DNA of 43,645 nucleotides. Origin: Caulobacter sp. 32-67-35 (GTDB lineage: Bacteria; Pseudomonadota; Alphaproteobacteria; Caulobacterales; Caulobacteraceae). Where the stretch lies: the NCBI GenBank assembly GCA_002280875.1, contig NCEV01000032.1, forward strand, positions 1-43,645, written 5' to 3'. Of this stretch, positions 1-6,898 are shown piece after piece; the first letter of the stretch is position 1; every line of letters starts with the position of its first letter. Made by a program: the position numbers and the translations under genes. Under the pieces are notes generated by a model. It was not told where the DNA came from. It saw only the letters and a program-made list of their open reading frames with translations, and searched no databases.

Positions 1-582
1 GCCACGGGCCTTGGCCTGTTGATCATGTTCGCCTGCGAGGCCGCCGCCATCGGCTTCACCGTCTATGGCCCCGCCTTCATCCAGGCCCGGCACGCGGCCT
101 CGCCCCTGATGGCCGGCTATGTCACCGGCGCCATAGCCGCCGGCTGGACGGTCTGCGCCTTGCTGATTGGCGGCCTGCCGCAGGCGCGAGAGGGCCTGGC
201 GATCCGGACCGGCGTCGGAACCCTGCTGGTCGGCGTGATCTGGAGCGCCTGGGCGGTCACGCGCGGCGGCCTGGTCGAGACCGGCGTCGCCTTTCTAGTC
301 ATCGGCTGCGGCTTTGGCCTGTGCTGGGCCTTCCTGGCTCGCCAGGTGATCGCCGCCGCCCCGGCCGGCGAACAGGCCCTGGCCTCTTCGGCCGTGCCCA
401 CCGTGCAATTGATCGGCGGCGCAGCCGGCTCAGCGGCGGCCGGGGCCATGGCCAACCTGCTGGGTTTCGGTCACGGCGTCGAACCGGCGGCGGCCTATGC
501 GGTCGGGCCGTGGCTGTTCGGCGCCTTCACCCCGCTGGCGCTGATCGCCTTCGCGGCGGCCTGGCGGTTGGGGCGACGTTAG
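1..582 (+). CDS. MFS transporter, C-terminal part (5' end outside window)
   Basis: The reading frame is open from base 1 to the TAG at 580-582, so this is the C-terminal ~193 residues of a longer protein. It shows alternating hydrophobic stretches of about 20 residues rich in Gly/Ala (LLVGVIWSAWAV, VAFLVIGCGFGLCWAFLA, GPWLFGAFTPLALIAFAAAW) separated by short polar loops, typical of the second half of a 12- or 14-helix major facilitator superfamily permease in the inner membrane. Substrate cannot be told from this half; drug/H+ antiporter-like MFS proteins often look like this. The TTG at 19 and ATG at 25 are internal codons, not starts. Confidence 0.75.
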   Translation, partial: ATGLGLLIMFACEAAAIGFTVYGPAFIQARHAASPLMAGYVTGAIAAGWTVCALLIGGLPQAREGLAIRTGVGTLLVGVIWSAWAVTRGGLVETGVAFLVIGCGFGLCWAFLARQVIAAAPAGEQALASSAVPTVQLIGGAAGSAAAGAMANLLGFGHGVEPAAAYAVGPWLFGAFTPLALIAFAAAWRLGRR

Positions 583-594
583 GACCCCTCCGCG

Positions 595-885
595 TCACGC
601 AAAGACGGTCTCGCTCATCACGCGGGCCTGAAACATCCGGTCCAGGCCGTCTTCCGTGACCAGATCGACCGGCCGCTCAAACAGGGCGGCCAGATCACGC
701 TCAAGCCGGAAGACGCCAAACCCTGGCAGCACCTTCGGTGCGAACTCCACCAGCACGTCCACGTCGCTGTCCGGGCCCGCCTCACCCCGGGCCGTCGAGC
801 CGAACACGCCCACGCGCTGGACGCCATAGTGGTCCAGCAGCGGCTTGGCCGCGCGCAGTCTGGCGAGGGCGTCGTCGAGGGTCAT
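595..885 (-). CDS. MNT-type nucleotidyltransferase (minimal NTase, antitoxin-like)
   Basis: A 96-residue protein with the minimal nucleotidyltransferase signature GSx10DxD: G29-S30, then D41 and D43 (FGSTARGEAGPDSDVDVLVEF region). Such MNT proteins usually pair with a HEPN toxin and can AMPylate it, but no HEPN gene is present here. It lies 22 bp downstream of a TumA-like DNA-binding protein and TumE-like toxin on the same strand, so it looks like the third gene of that locus. A perfect TATAAT lies at 893-898 (minus strand), 7 nt before the ATG, so a separate, possibly leaderless, transcript is also possible. Substrate is unknown; the family assignment is firm, the TA role is inferred. Confidence 0.85.
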   Translation of the reverse strand: MTLDDALARLRAAKPLLDHYGVQRVGVFGSTARGEAGPDSDVDVLVEFAPKVLPGFGVFRLERDLAALFERPVDLVTEDGLDRMFQARVMSETVFA

Positions 886-892
886 GACCTGA

Positions 893-898
893 ATTATA
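893..898 (-). promoter_or_regulatory. Perfect TATAAT -10-like hexamer just before the MNT start
   Basis: Reading the minus strand, TATAAT is followed by TCAGGTC and then the ATG at 885, which would place the transcription start at or within a base or two of the start codon. No convincing -35 box sits 16-18 bp upstream, inside the end of the preceding gene. A weak AGG is the only ribosome-binding hint. Confidence 0.4.
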
Positions 899-907
899 GC
901 ATGAAAC

Positions 908-1252
908 TCAGGCCGCCGCCGTCAGCATGAAGTCGACATGGACGGCGTCGTAGGGGAAAGCCACCCCGCCGCCGGGCGCAGCTTCCAGCACGCCGGCGTC
1001 GAGCAGGGCGTGGATGTCGCCATGCACGGCCTTCACATCGCGCTCGACCCGGCGGGCGACCTCGCGGATCGACAGGGGCCCCTGCCCCGTCATGGCGCGC
1101 AGGATCTCCCAACGCTTGCGGGTCAAGGTGGTCCAGAGCAGTTCGGCCGAGGCGAACGAGATGTGTGCGCCCTGGGCCTCGCCGGCGAAGGCCGACTGGA
1201 CGCGCCGGTTCAGATCGTCCCGAGATGCGACGGACAGGGTCACAGTGGTCAT
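908..1252 (-). CDS. TumA-like antitoxin / HVO_A0114-family winged-helix protein
   Basis: About 114 residues with a winged helix-turn-helix segment (SIREVARRVERDVKAVHGDI then LLDAGVLE), as in the COG4190/HVO_A0114 family of DNA-binding proteins that serve as antitoxin to TumE-type toxins. The start at 1252 is chosen because its ATG overlaps the upstream toxin's TGA by four bases (ATGA, 1249-1252), implying translational coupling; an in-frame ATG at 1264 would add four residues. The gene order is toxin first, antitoxin second, the reverse of most type II pairs but seen in several such families. It probably represses its own promoter at the inverted repeat upstream of tumE. Antitoxin role is inferred from family and neighbour. 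Confidence 0.75.
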   Translation of the reverse strand: MTTVTLSVASRDDLNRRVQSAFAGEAQGAHISFASAELLWTTLTRKRWEILRAMTGQGPLSIREVARRVERDVKAVHGDIHALLDAGVLEAAPGGGVAFPYDAVHVDFMLTAAA

Positions 1253-1533
1253 TGGGGCCTCCATCGGTCGACATCGTTCCAGAAGTCAGCGAGCAAGGCC
1301 TGCGGCGTGCTGAACACGTAGGGCATTTCAAGCTCACCCAGGTGCCGGTGATCGCCTTTGCCAGCCTCGTTGTCATAGCGAAGCACGCAAACGCCGCTCA
1401 CCACATAGGCCAGCGAATACTTCAAATCGTGCTGGGAGCCCCGCACCGGCTCAGCGACCCTCCAGATCTTGATCGTCGCGAAAGCGGCCTCCGCGACCTG
1501 GTGGCGCTCCTGCAGGAGAAGCTCAGCCTTCAT
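1249..1533 (-). CDS. TumE-like toxin (DUF6516 family)
   Basis: A 94-residue protein matching the TumE/DUF6516 pattern: an N-terminal strand MKAELLL, then IKIWRVAEPVRGSQHDLKY, the conserved YDNEAGKGDHRH motif (residues ~53-64) and a C-terminal ALLADFWNDV helix. Family members are toxins of type II toxin-antitoxin modules paired with an HTH antitoxin, which is the next gene here, overlapped by four bases. The gene starts directly after a good TTGACA/TAAAAA promoter with almost no room for a leader. The molecular target of the toxin cannot be told from the sequence. Confidence is high for the family and moderate for toxic activity. Confidence 0.78.
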   Translation of the reverse strand: MKAELLLQERHQVAEAAFATIKIWRVAEPVRGSQHDLKYSLAYVVSGVCVLRYDNEAGKGDHRHLGELEMPYVFSTPQALLADFWNDVDRWRPQ

Positions 1534-1570
1534 GTTGGACTTTTTACCAACAGGCCGGGCATGTTGTCAA
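1534..1570 (-). promoter_or_regulatory. Promoter and putative operator of the tumE-tumA-MNT locus
   Basis: On the minus strand, TTGACA (1570-1565) is followed by an 18-bp spacer and TAAAAA (1546-1541); the ATG of tumE begins 8 nt after the -10, so the transcript may be leaderless, and no Shine-Dalgarno is visible. An inverted repeat GTTGG-N8-CCAAC (1534-1551) overlaps the -10, a natural place for autorepression by the HTH antitoxin. The promoter lies between tumE and the ecm stop codon. Confidence 0.6.
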
Positions 1571-1583
1571 ATACTCAAACAAC

Positions 1584-3572
1584 TCAAGCCTCGACCAGCG
1601 CCGCGCCTTCCACCAGCTTGACGATGTCGCCCATGATGTCGGTGATCTTGAAGTCCTTGGGGGTGTAGATCCGCGCCACACCCATCTGTTTCAGGATCAG
1701 GGCGTCGGCGTCAGGGATGATGCCGCCCACCACGACGGGGATGTCGCCCAGCCCCTCGACGCGCATCACACGCACCACTTCCTGCACCAGATCCAGGTGC
1801 GAGCCCGACAGGATCGACAGCCCCACCACATGGGCCCGGCTCTCCTTGGCGCGGCGGACGATCTCGTCCGGGGTCGAGCGGATGCCGTCATAGACGACCT
1901 CCATGCCGCAGGCCCGGGCCCGGGTGGCGATCTGCTCGGCGCCGTTGGAGTGACCATCCAGGCCCGGCTTGCCGACCAGATAGGTCAGGGTGCGGCCCAG
2001 CACTTGCGAGACCCGTTCGACCTCGCGCTTGACGGACTCGACGTCCTCGGCGTCACCGGTCGAGACCACGACGGCCACGCCGGTCGGGCCTCGATATTCG
2101 CCGAACACCTCGCGCAGGGCGCCGGACCATTCGCCGGTGGTGACGCCGGCCTTGGCCGCCACGATCGAGGGTTCCATGATGTTGCGACCGTCCTTGGCCG
2201 CCGCCTTCAGGTCGGCGAGAGCCGCCTCGACGGCGCCCGCGTCGCGGGCCGCGCGCCAGGCCTTGATGCGTTCGACGACGCCGGCCTCAAGACGCGGATC
2301 GACGGTCTCGATCGAGCTTTCGCCCGCCGACAGGGGGGAGACCTCGGTATCGGTCCAGCGGTTGACGCCGACCACGGTCATGTCGCCGGTCTCGACCGAG
2401 CGCACGCGCTTGGCGTTGGACGCCACCAGCTGGGTCTTCATGTAATCGATGGCGCTCGCGGCGCCGCCCATCCCGTCGATCAGGGCCAGTTGCTCCAGCG
2501 CGCCCTTGCTGAGTTCGGCAACCTTGGCCTCGACCACGTGGGAGCCGTCGAACAGGTCTTCGTATTCCAGCAGGTCGGTCTCGTAGGCCAGCACCTGTTG
2601 CAGGCGCAGCGACCACTGCTGGTCGAACGGACGCGGCAGGCCAAGCGCCTCGTTCCAGGCGGGCAGCTGCAGGGCGCGGCAGCGGGCGTCCTTGGACAGC
2701 GTCACCGCCAGGGCCTCGATCAGGATGCGATAGACGTTGTTCTCGGGCTGCTGCTCGGTGAGCCCCAGCGAATTGACCTGAACCCCGTAGCGGAAGCGGC
2801 GCGCCTTCTTGTCCTGAACGCCATAGCGCTCCAGCAGGATCTGGTCCCACAGGCGCGTGAAGCTACGCATCTTGCACAGCTCGGTGACGAACCGCACGCC
2901 GGCATTGACGAAGAAGCTGATGCGCGAGGCGACGATCTCGAAGTCCTGCTCGGGCACCTGGCCACCCGCCTTGACGGTGTCGAGCACCGAAATGGCGGTG
3001 GCCAGGGCGAAGGCCAGCTCCTGCTCCGGCGTCGCGCCGGCTTCCTGCAGGTGATAGCTGCAGACGTTCATCGGGTTCCACTTGGGAACCTCCAGATAGC
3101 ACCAGGCGATCATGTCGCCGATCAGCCGCAAGGACGGGCCCGGCGGGAAGATGTAGGTGCCGCGGGAGAGGTACTCCTTGATCAGGTCGTTCTGGGTGGT
3201 GCCCTGCAGCAGCTTGCGATCGGCCCCCTGCTCGTCGGCCAGGGCCACATACATCGCCAGCAGCCAGGCGGCTGGGGCGTTGATGGTCATCGAAGTGTTG
3301 GACTGGTCCAGCGGGATCTGGTCGAACAGCTGGCGCATGTCGCCCAGATGGCTGATCGGCACGCCGACCTTGCCCACTTCGCCGCGCGACAGGATGTGGT
3401 CAGGATCGTAGCCCGTCTGGGTCGGCAGGTCGAACGCCACCGACAGCCCGGTCTGGCCCTTGGACAGGTTGGCCCGATAGAGGGCGTTGGACTTCTCGGC
3501 CGTCGAATGGCCGGCATAGGTGCGGAAAATCCACGGCGCATCCGGCTCGTGCTGATACGGCTTGCCTGACAT
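1584..3572 (-). CDS. ecm: Ethylmalonyl-CoA mutase
   Basis: A 662-residue coenzyme-B12-dependent acyl-CoA mutase that converts (2R)-ethylmalonyl-CoA to methylsuccinyl-CoA in the ethylmalonyl-CoA pathway. The N-terminal ~500 residues form the methylmalonyl-CoA-mutase-type TIM barrel (PWIFRTYAGHSTAEKSNALY, GLSVAFDLPTQTGYDPD). The C-terminal domain carries the B12 signature DGHSNG (D539, H541) with the downstream SIL and GG motifs. Single-chain size and the N-terminal sequence fit Ecm/MeaA better than methylmalonyl-CoA mutase. ATG 3572 is preferred over a longer frame to 3635 because it has GGGAG upstream. ccrA and mcd are close by, and a cobalamin adenosyltransferase lies at 13.3 kb. The upstream region holds a palindromic operator-like site. 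Confidence 0.93.
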   Translation of the reverse strand: MSGKPYQHEPDAPWIFRTYAGHSTAEKSNALYRANLSKGQTGLSVAFDLPTQTGYDPDHILSRGEVGKVGVPISHLGDMRQLFDQIPLDQSNTSMTINAPAAWLLAMYVALADEQGADRKLLQGTTQNDLIKEYLSRGTYIFPPGPSLRLIGDMIAWCYLEVPKWNPMNVCSYHLQEAGATPEQELAFALATAISVLDTVKAGGQVPEQDFEIVASRISFFVNAGVRFVTELCKMRSFTRLWDQILLERYGVQDKKARRFRYGVQVNSLGLTEQQPENNVYRILIEALAVTLSKDARCRALQLPAWNEALGLPRPFDQQWSLRLQQVLAYETDLLEYEDLFDGSHVVEAKVAELSKGALEQLALIDGMGGAASAIDYMKTQLVASNAKRVRSVETGDMTVVGVNRWTDTEVSPLSAGESSIETVDPRLEAGVVERIKAWRAARDAGAVEAALADLKAAAKDGRNIMEPSIVAAKAGVTTGEWSGALREVFGEYRGPTGVAVVVSTGDAEDVESVKREVERVSQVLGRTLTYLVGKPGLDGHSNGAEQIATRARACGMEVVYDGIRSTPDEIVRRAKESRAHVVGLSILSGSHLDLVQEVVRVMRVEGLGDIPVVVGGIIPDADALILKQMGVARIYTPKDFKITDIMGDIVKLVEGAALVEA

Positions 3573-3619
3573 CCTGCGCTCCCACCTGTGTTCTTGATTA
3601 CCGCCGATCATGAACCCGG

Positions 3620-3645
3620 TTTTGCTGCGATGCAATATCGCAAAA
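3620..3645. promoter_or_regulatory. Palindromic operator-like site upstream of ecm (PhaR-like)
   Basis: Nested inverted repeats: TGCGAT-N5-ATCGCA (3626-3642) inside TTTTGC...GCAAAA (3620-3645). It also contains CTGC-GAT-GCAA (3625-3635), which fits the (C/T)TGC-N3-GCA(A/G) pattern found before other acyl-CoA genes in this window. It is centred about 60 bp upstream of the ecm start, in the promoter zone. Confidence 0.5.
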
Positions 3646-3657
3646 GCGAAGCCTGCC

Positions 3658-4092
3658 TTACGGACGAAAGCCCCCGCCCAACCGGGTCACGACCGTGACG
3701 AAGAAGGCGGTGGACCAACCCATCAGCAGCACGCCATTGACGCCCTCTATACCGCTGACGAGCCGCCAGGCGGGCGAGATATAGGCGTCATCGAAGCCGA
3801 TCCCGGCATAGGCGATGGTCGAGAAATAGACGGCGGTCTCAAGATCGCCAATCGCGCCCAGGGCCATGAACAGCAGGGCGTAGGACCAGATCTCGACCCC
3901 GTGCAGCACAAACAGCGCCACCACCAGCACCAGGGTGAAGACCAGGGTTCGTCGGGACAGGGCGGGAACATGCCGTGACATCTCGTCCCGCGCCTCCAGG
4001 CGCAGGTATTTGCCCAGTAGAGCCAGGCCGACGCCGTGGATCGTGACGGTCAGCAGCACCATCAGGGTGGCGACCGCCAGTTGGATGATCAT
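3658..4092 (-). CDS. Small ion-channel-like membrane protein (2-TM pore family)
   Basis: A 144-residue protein with hydrophobic segments at the N-terminus (IIQLAVATLMVLLTVTIHGVGLALL) and middle (TLVFTLVLVVALFVLHGVEIWSYALLFMAL), a re-entrant pore-like region (ETAVYFSTIAYAGIGFDD) and a final helix (VNGVLLMGWSTAFFVTVV). This layout matches the bacterial 'ion channel family' related to potassium channels, whose filter usually reads TTxGYGD. Here the filter region is AGIGFDD, so K+ selectivity is doubtful. ATG 4092 is chosen; a GTG two codons earlier is possible. Function is unknown beyond the fold; it lies downstream of ydcH on the same strand. Confidence 0.6.
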   Translation of the reverse strand: MIIQLAVATLMVLLTVTIHGVGLALLGKYLRLEARDEMSRHVPALSRRTLVFTLVLVVALFVLHGVEIWSYALLFMALGAIGDLETAVYFSTIAYAGIGFDDAYISPAWRLVSGIEGVNGVLLMGWSTAFFVTVVTRLGGGFRP

Positions 4093-4120
4093 GTGCACGT
4101 GAGCGTCGGCCTGGCGGGGA

Positions 4121-4363
4121 TCAGGCCAGCTTGGCCAGGGCGGAGGCGATCTTGTCCTTCAGCTCAAGACGCTGCTTCTTGAAGTCCTCAAGAACCGCGT
4201 CGGCCACCGCCTCGATGTTGGTTTCCATGCGGTGCACGGCGCGATTGACCTCGTTGTAGCCCTCAAGAAGCTTGGCGAAGTGGGCGTCGCTGGTCTTTAG
4301 CGCATGGATCCGCGCGGCGTCCTCGGGAAACTCTTCGTGCAGTTCGTGGGGGGTGTTGCTCAT
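4121..4363 (-). CDS. YdcH family protein (DUF465)
   Basis: An 80-residue, charged, all-helical protein with the DUF465/YdcH pattern: EFPEDAARIHALKTSDAHFAKL, then EVNRAVHRMET and a C-terminal LEDFKKQRLELKDKIASAL helix. Members are small soluble coiled-coil proteins of unknown function, widespread in Proteobacteria. The start codon ATG at 4363 is the only good choice. It probably shares a transcript with the channel-like gene 28 bp downstream. Confidence 0.85.
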   Translation of the reverse strand: MSNTPHELHEEFPEDAARIHALKTSDAHFAKLLEGYNEVNRAVHRMETNIEAVADAVLEDFKKQRLELKDKIASALAKLA

Positions 4364-4469
4364 CGGTCGGGACTTCCAGGAAATGACGCCCAGCTTGGCG
4401 CCGGCGCCATCCTGCGCGCCCGGCGGACGGCAGCCTTGCGGTCGATCAATTTCGCTGGGGGCTTTGGGA

Positions 4470-5198
4470 TCAGGCCCTGCGAAACAGGGCTGATCGCTTG
4501 GTCATGAAGGCCATGACAGCCTCGGCGTGATCAGCGCTGTTCACCAGCCCCGCCAGATCCTCCCGGGCGCCCGCAACCGCCCGCTTGGCGGCCTCGACGG
4601 CCAGGGGCGCGCGCGTGGCGATGCGCTGCGCCAGATCCAGAGCCGCCGGCAAAAGCGCGTCGACGGGATGGACCGCCGTCACCACGCCGTCCGACAGCGC
4701 CCGCGCCGCATCGAAGCTCGCTCCCGTCAGCAGATGCGCCTTGGCCCGCGCCTCGCCGATCAGGCGGGGAAGCCTGACCACCGACGCCATCAAGCCGATA
4801 TTGACGCCCGAGGCCGCTAAGAGAGCGCGCTCGCTTGCGATGCGGACGTCGCAGGACAGCGCAAGCTCCAGCCCGCCGCCCAGACACCAGCCGTCGATCG
4901 CGGCGATGACGGGGACCCGGCAGGTCTCGACCTCGTCCATCAGGACGTTGAAGCCCAGAACCGCGTCCAGCTGGCCCGGGCCGCGTTGCGCCGCCTCGCG
5001 AAGGTCATCGCCCGCACAGAAGACGCCGCCCCGGCCGGTCAGCACCACGACCCGCACCGAAAGATCTGCGTTGACCGTCGCGACGGCGTCCGAAAGCTGA
5101 CGACGCAGCGCCATGCCCAGCCCGTTGGCGGGCGGAGCGTCGAGTTCCAGCAGGATGATGGCTTCGGCGGGTCGGGAGACATGGAGGGTCGGGTTCAT
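4470..5198 (-). CDS. Crotonase-fold protein (enoyl-CoA hydratase/isomerase family), atypical active site
   Basis: A 242-residue crotonase. The oxyanion-hole region is clear: FCAGDDLREA (residues 60-69) and IDGWCLGGGLELALSCD (101-117), with E111 matching the first catalytic Glu of enoyl-CoA hydratases. At the second catalytic Glu (usual context QPEI.LG) it reads AASGVNIGL, with G131 in the Glu position, so ordinary hydratase activity is unlikely. Crotonase-fold decarboxylases or thioesterases lack this residue too. ATG 5198 has GAGG 8 nt upstream; a TTG two codons earlier is weaker. It is divergent from ccrA, which makes an ethylmalonyl-CoA-related role attractive, but that is inference. Confidence 0.75.
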   Translation of the reverse strand: MNPTLHVSRPAEAIILLELDAPPANGLGMALRRQLSDAVATVNADLSVRVVVLTGRGGVFCAGDDLREAAQRGPGQLDAVLGFNVLMDEVETCRVPVIAAIDGWCLGGGLELALSCDVRIASERALLAASGVNIGLMASVVRLPRLIGEARAKAHLLTGASFDAARALSDGVVTAVHPVDALLPAALDLAQRIATRAPLAVEAAKRAVAGAREDLAGLVNSADHAEAVMAFMTKRSALFRRA

Positions 5199-5237
5199 GC
5201 CCAAGCCTCGCCGATCGCAGCCCGCCTGACCAGTATG

Positions 5238-5250
5238 TTGCGTCGCACAA
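5238..5250. promoter_or_regulatory. Operator-like TTGC-GTC-GCA site between crotonase and ccrA
   Basis: TTGCGTCGCACAA contains TTGC-N3-GCA and the exact core palindrome TGCG-T-CGCA. It is 40 bp upstream of the crotonase ATG and ~180 bp upstream of ccrA, so it could act on the crotonase promoter. The same nine-base core TGCGTCGCA recurs upstream of hbd at 20367-20375. Confidence 0.42.
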
Positions 5251-5399
5251 GATTCCGCTTGCCAGTTTCAAACACTTGTCTCAGCTTAAGCGACTTCGGG
5301 GTCGATTTATCCGCCTCGGGACCAAAAAAGACGGGTCGGCGAGGTATTTTCACCATTTCGACCGCCCCGCGCGCAGCCGAGTTGAGCTTTCGGACGTTG

Positions 5400-5410
5400 T
5401 TGCAGCGCCG
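5400..5410. promoter_or_regulatory. Half-conserved PhaR-like site at the ccrA start region
   Basis: TTGCAGCGCCG keeps TTGC-N3-GC but not the terminal A-A/G. Its reverse complement shares the ten bases GCGCTGCAAC with the site in front of maoC (29485 onward). It lies 18-28 bp upstream of the ccrA ATG, where a repressor would block transcription. Confidence 0.35.
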
Positions 5411-5427
5411 AAAGAATGGGGAGTGAC

Positions 5428-6702
5428 ATGACGACCGCCACGCTAGAAAAGTCGCCCGTGAAGGATCTCTACGAGATCGGCGAAATCCCGCCACCCTTCC
5501 ACGTGCCGAAAAACATGTACGCCTGGAGCATCCGCAAGGAGCGCCACGGCAAGCCGTCCACCGCCATGCAGGTCGAGGTCGTGCCCACCTGGGAGATCGG
5601 CGAGGACGAGGTGCTGGTCCTCGTGATGGCCGCCGGCGTCAACTACAACGGCGTCTGGGCCGCGCTCGGCGAGCCGATCAGCCCGCTCGACGGCCACAAG
5701 CAGCCCTATCATATCGCTGGCAGCGACGCCTCGGGCATCGTCTGGGCGGTGGGCTCCAAGGTCAAACGCTGGAAGCTGGGCGACGAGGTCGTCATCCACT
5801 GTAACCAGGACGACGGCGACGACGAAGAGTGCAACGGCGGCGACCCGATGTTCTCGACCAGCCAGCGCATCTGGGGCTACGAGACGCCGGACGGCAGCTT
5901 CGCCCAGTTCTGCCGGGTGCAGTCGCGTCAGCTGCTGCAGCGCCCCAAGCACCTGACATGGGAAGAAGCCGCCTGCTACACCCTGACCCTGGCCACAGCC
6001 TATCGCATGCTGTTTGGCCACAAGCCGCATGAGCTGCGCCCCGGTCAGAACGTGCTGGTCTGGGGCGCTTCGGGCGGCCTGGGCGTCTTTGCGGTGCAAC
6101 TGGCCGCCGTCGCCGGCGCCAACGCCATCGGCGTGGTCTCAAGCGAGGACAAGCGCGAATTCGTCCTGTCGATGGGCGCCAAGGCGGTGTTGAACCGCAA
6201 CGAGTTCAACTGCTGGGGCCAGCTGCCCAAGGTCAATGGCCCCGAATTCAACGACTACATGAAAGAGAGCCGGAAGTTCGGCAAGGCCTTGTGGCAGATC
6301 ACCGGCAACAAGGACGTCGACATGGTGTTCGAACACCCTGGCGAGCAGACCTTCCCGGTCTCGGTGTTCGTGGTCAAACGCGGCGGCATGGTCGCCATCT
6401 GCGCCGGCACCAGCGGCTTCAACCTGACCATGGACGCCCGCTTCCTGTGGATGCGCCAGAAGCGCGTCCAGGGCAGTCACTTCGCCAACCTGATGCAGGC
6501 CAGCGCCGCCAACCAGCTGGTCATCGATCGCCGCGTCGACCCCTGCCTGTCGGAGGTCTTCCCCTGGAATGACATCCCCCTGGCTCACGAAAAGATGCTG
6601 GCCAACCAGCATCTGCCCGGCAACATGGGCGTGCTCGTCTGCGCCCAGCGGCCGGGTCTGCGGACGTTCGAAGAGGTGCAGGAGCTGAGCGGTCCGCTCT
6701 GA
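5428..6702 (+). CDS. ccrA: Crotonyl-CoA carboxylase/reductase
   Basis: A 424-residue member of the medium-chain dehydrogenase/reductase superfamily that reductively carboxylates crotonyl-CoA to (2S)-ethylmalonyl-CoA with NADPH and CO2, the key step of the ethylmalonyl-CoA pathway. Ccr hallmarks are the N-terminal LYEIGEIPPPFHVPKNMYAW, the active-site segment AAGVNYNGVWAALGEP, the nucleotide-binding GASGGLGVFAVQLA and a late RVQGSHFANLMQA with a conserved His. Length fits the family (about 420-450). ATG 5428 follows GGGGAG directly, while ATG 5416 four codons earlier lies inside that site. Operator-like elements are upstream and a hairpin-rich convergent region follows. Confidence 0.95.
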   Translation: MTTATLEKSPVKDLYEIGEIPPPFHVPKNMYAWSIRKERHGKPSTAMQVEVVPTWEIGEDEVLVLVMAAGVNYNGVWAALGEPISPLDGHKQPYHIAGSDASGIVWAVGSKVKRWKLGDEVVIHCNQDDGDDEECNGGDPMFSTSQRIWGYETPDGSFAQFCRVQSRQLLQRPKHLTWEEAACYTLTLATAYRMLFGHKPHELRPGQNVLVWGASGGLGVFAVQLAAVAGANAIGVVSSEDKREFVLSMGAKAVLNRNEFNCWGQLPKVNGPEFNDYMKESRKFGKALWQITGNKDVDMVFEHPGEQTFPVSVFVVKRGGMVAICAGTSGFNLTMDARFLWMRQKRVQGSHFANLMQASAANQLVIDRRVDPCLSEVFPWNDIPLAHEKMLANQHLPGNMGVLVCAQRPGLRTFEEVQELSGPL

Positions 6703-6725
6703 TCTAGCCGCCTCAGGCCATCCGG

Positions 6726-6781
6726 CGGACCTTCGGGTCCGTATCTCTCCCCGGAGGCGCCTCCCCGATCGCCGGAGAGAT
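6726..6781. terminator. Hairpins after ccrA
   Basis: CGGACC-TTCG-GGTCCG (6726-6741) is a perfect six-pair stem with a TTCG tetraloop, 24 nt after the ccrA stop. Directly behind it lie arms ATCTCTCC (6743-6750) and GGAGAGAT (6774-6781) enclosing the palindrome GGAGGCGCCTCC (6753-6764). There is no T-run, so a Rho-independent terminator is not certain; transcript-end stabilisation is equally likely. Confidence 0.45.
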
Positions 6782-6825
6782 GGCCGCCGGAGAGACGAGC
6801 GCCAGTGAACAGTTCCAGGATAAGT

Positions 6826-6898
6826 CCGAGGTCGGCCGCCACGATACCGCGCGCGACCGACCTCGGGCGGCGGACTCCCTTACGCGCCCAGCGCGTAA
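6826..6898. repeat. Inverted repeats at the gst 3' end
   Basis: CCGAGGTCGG (6826-6835) pairs perfectly with CCGACCTCGG (6857-6866). Next to it TTACGCGC-CCA-GCGCGTAA (6880-6898) is an eight-pair hairpin that includes the gst stop codon. Together with the hairpins after ccrA these fill the 177-bp space between two converging genes, which otherwise holds no gene. Confidence 0.5.

Noticed and set aside
1797-3569. 590-codon open frame antisense to ecm
   Set aside because: Shadow frame: ecm is a full, motif-complete enzyme on the other strand and the antisense product is low-complexity His/Asp/Gly/Arg-rich text typical of GC-rich antisense frames.
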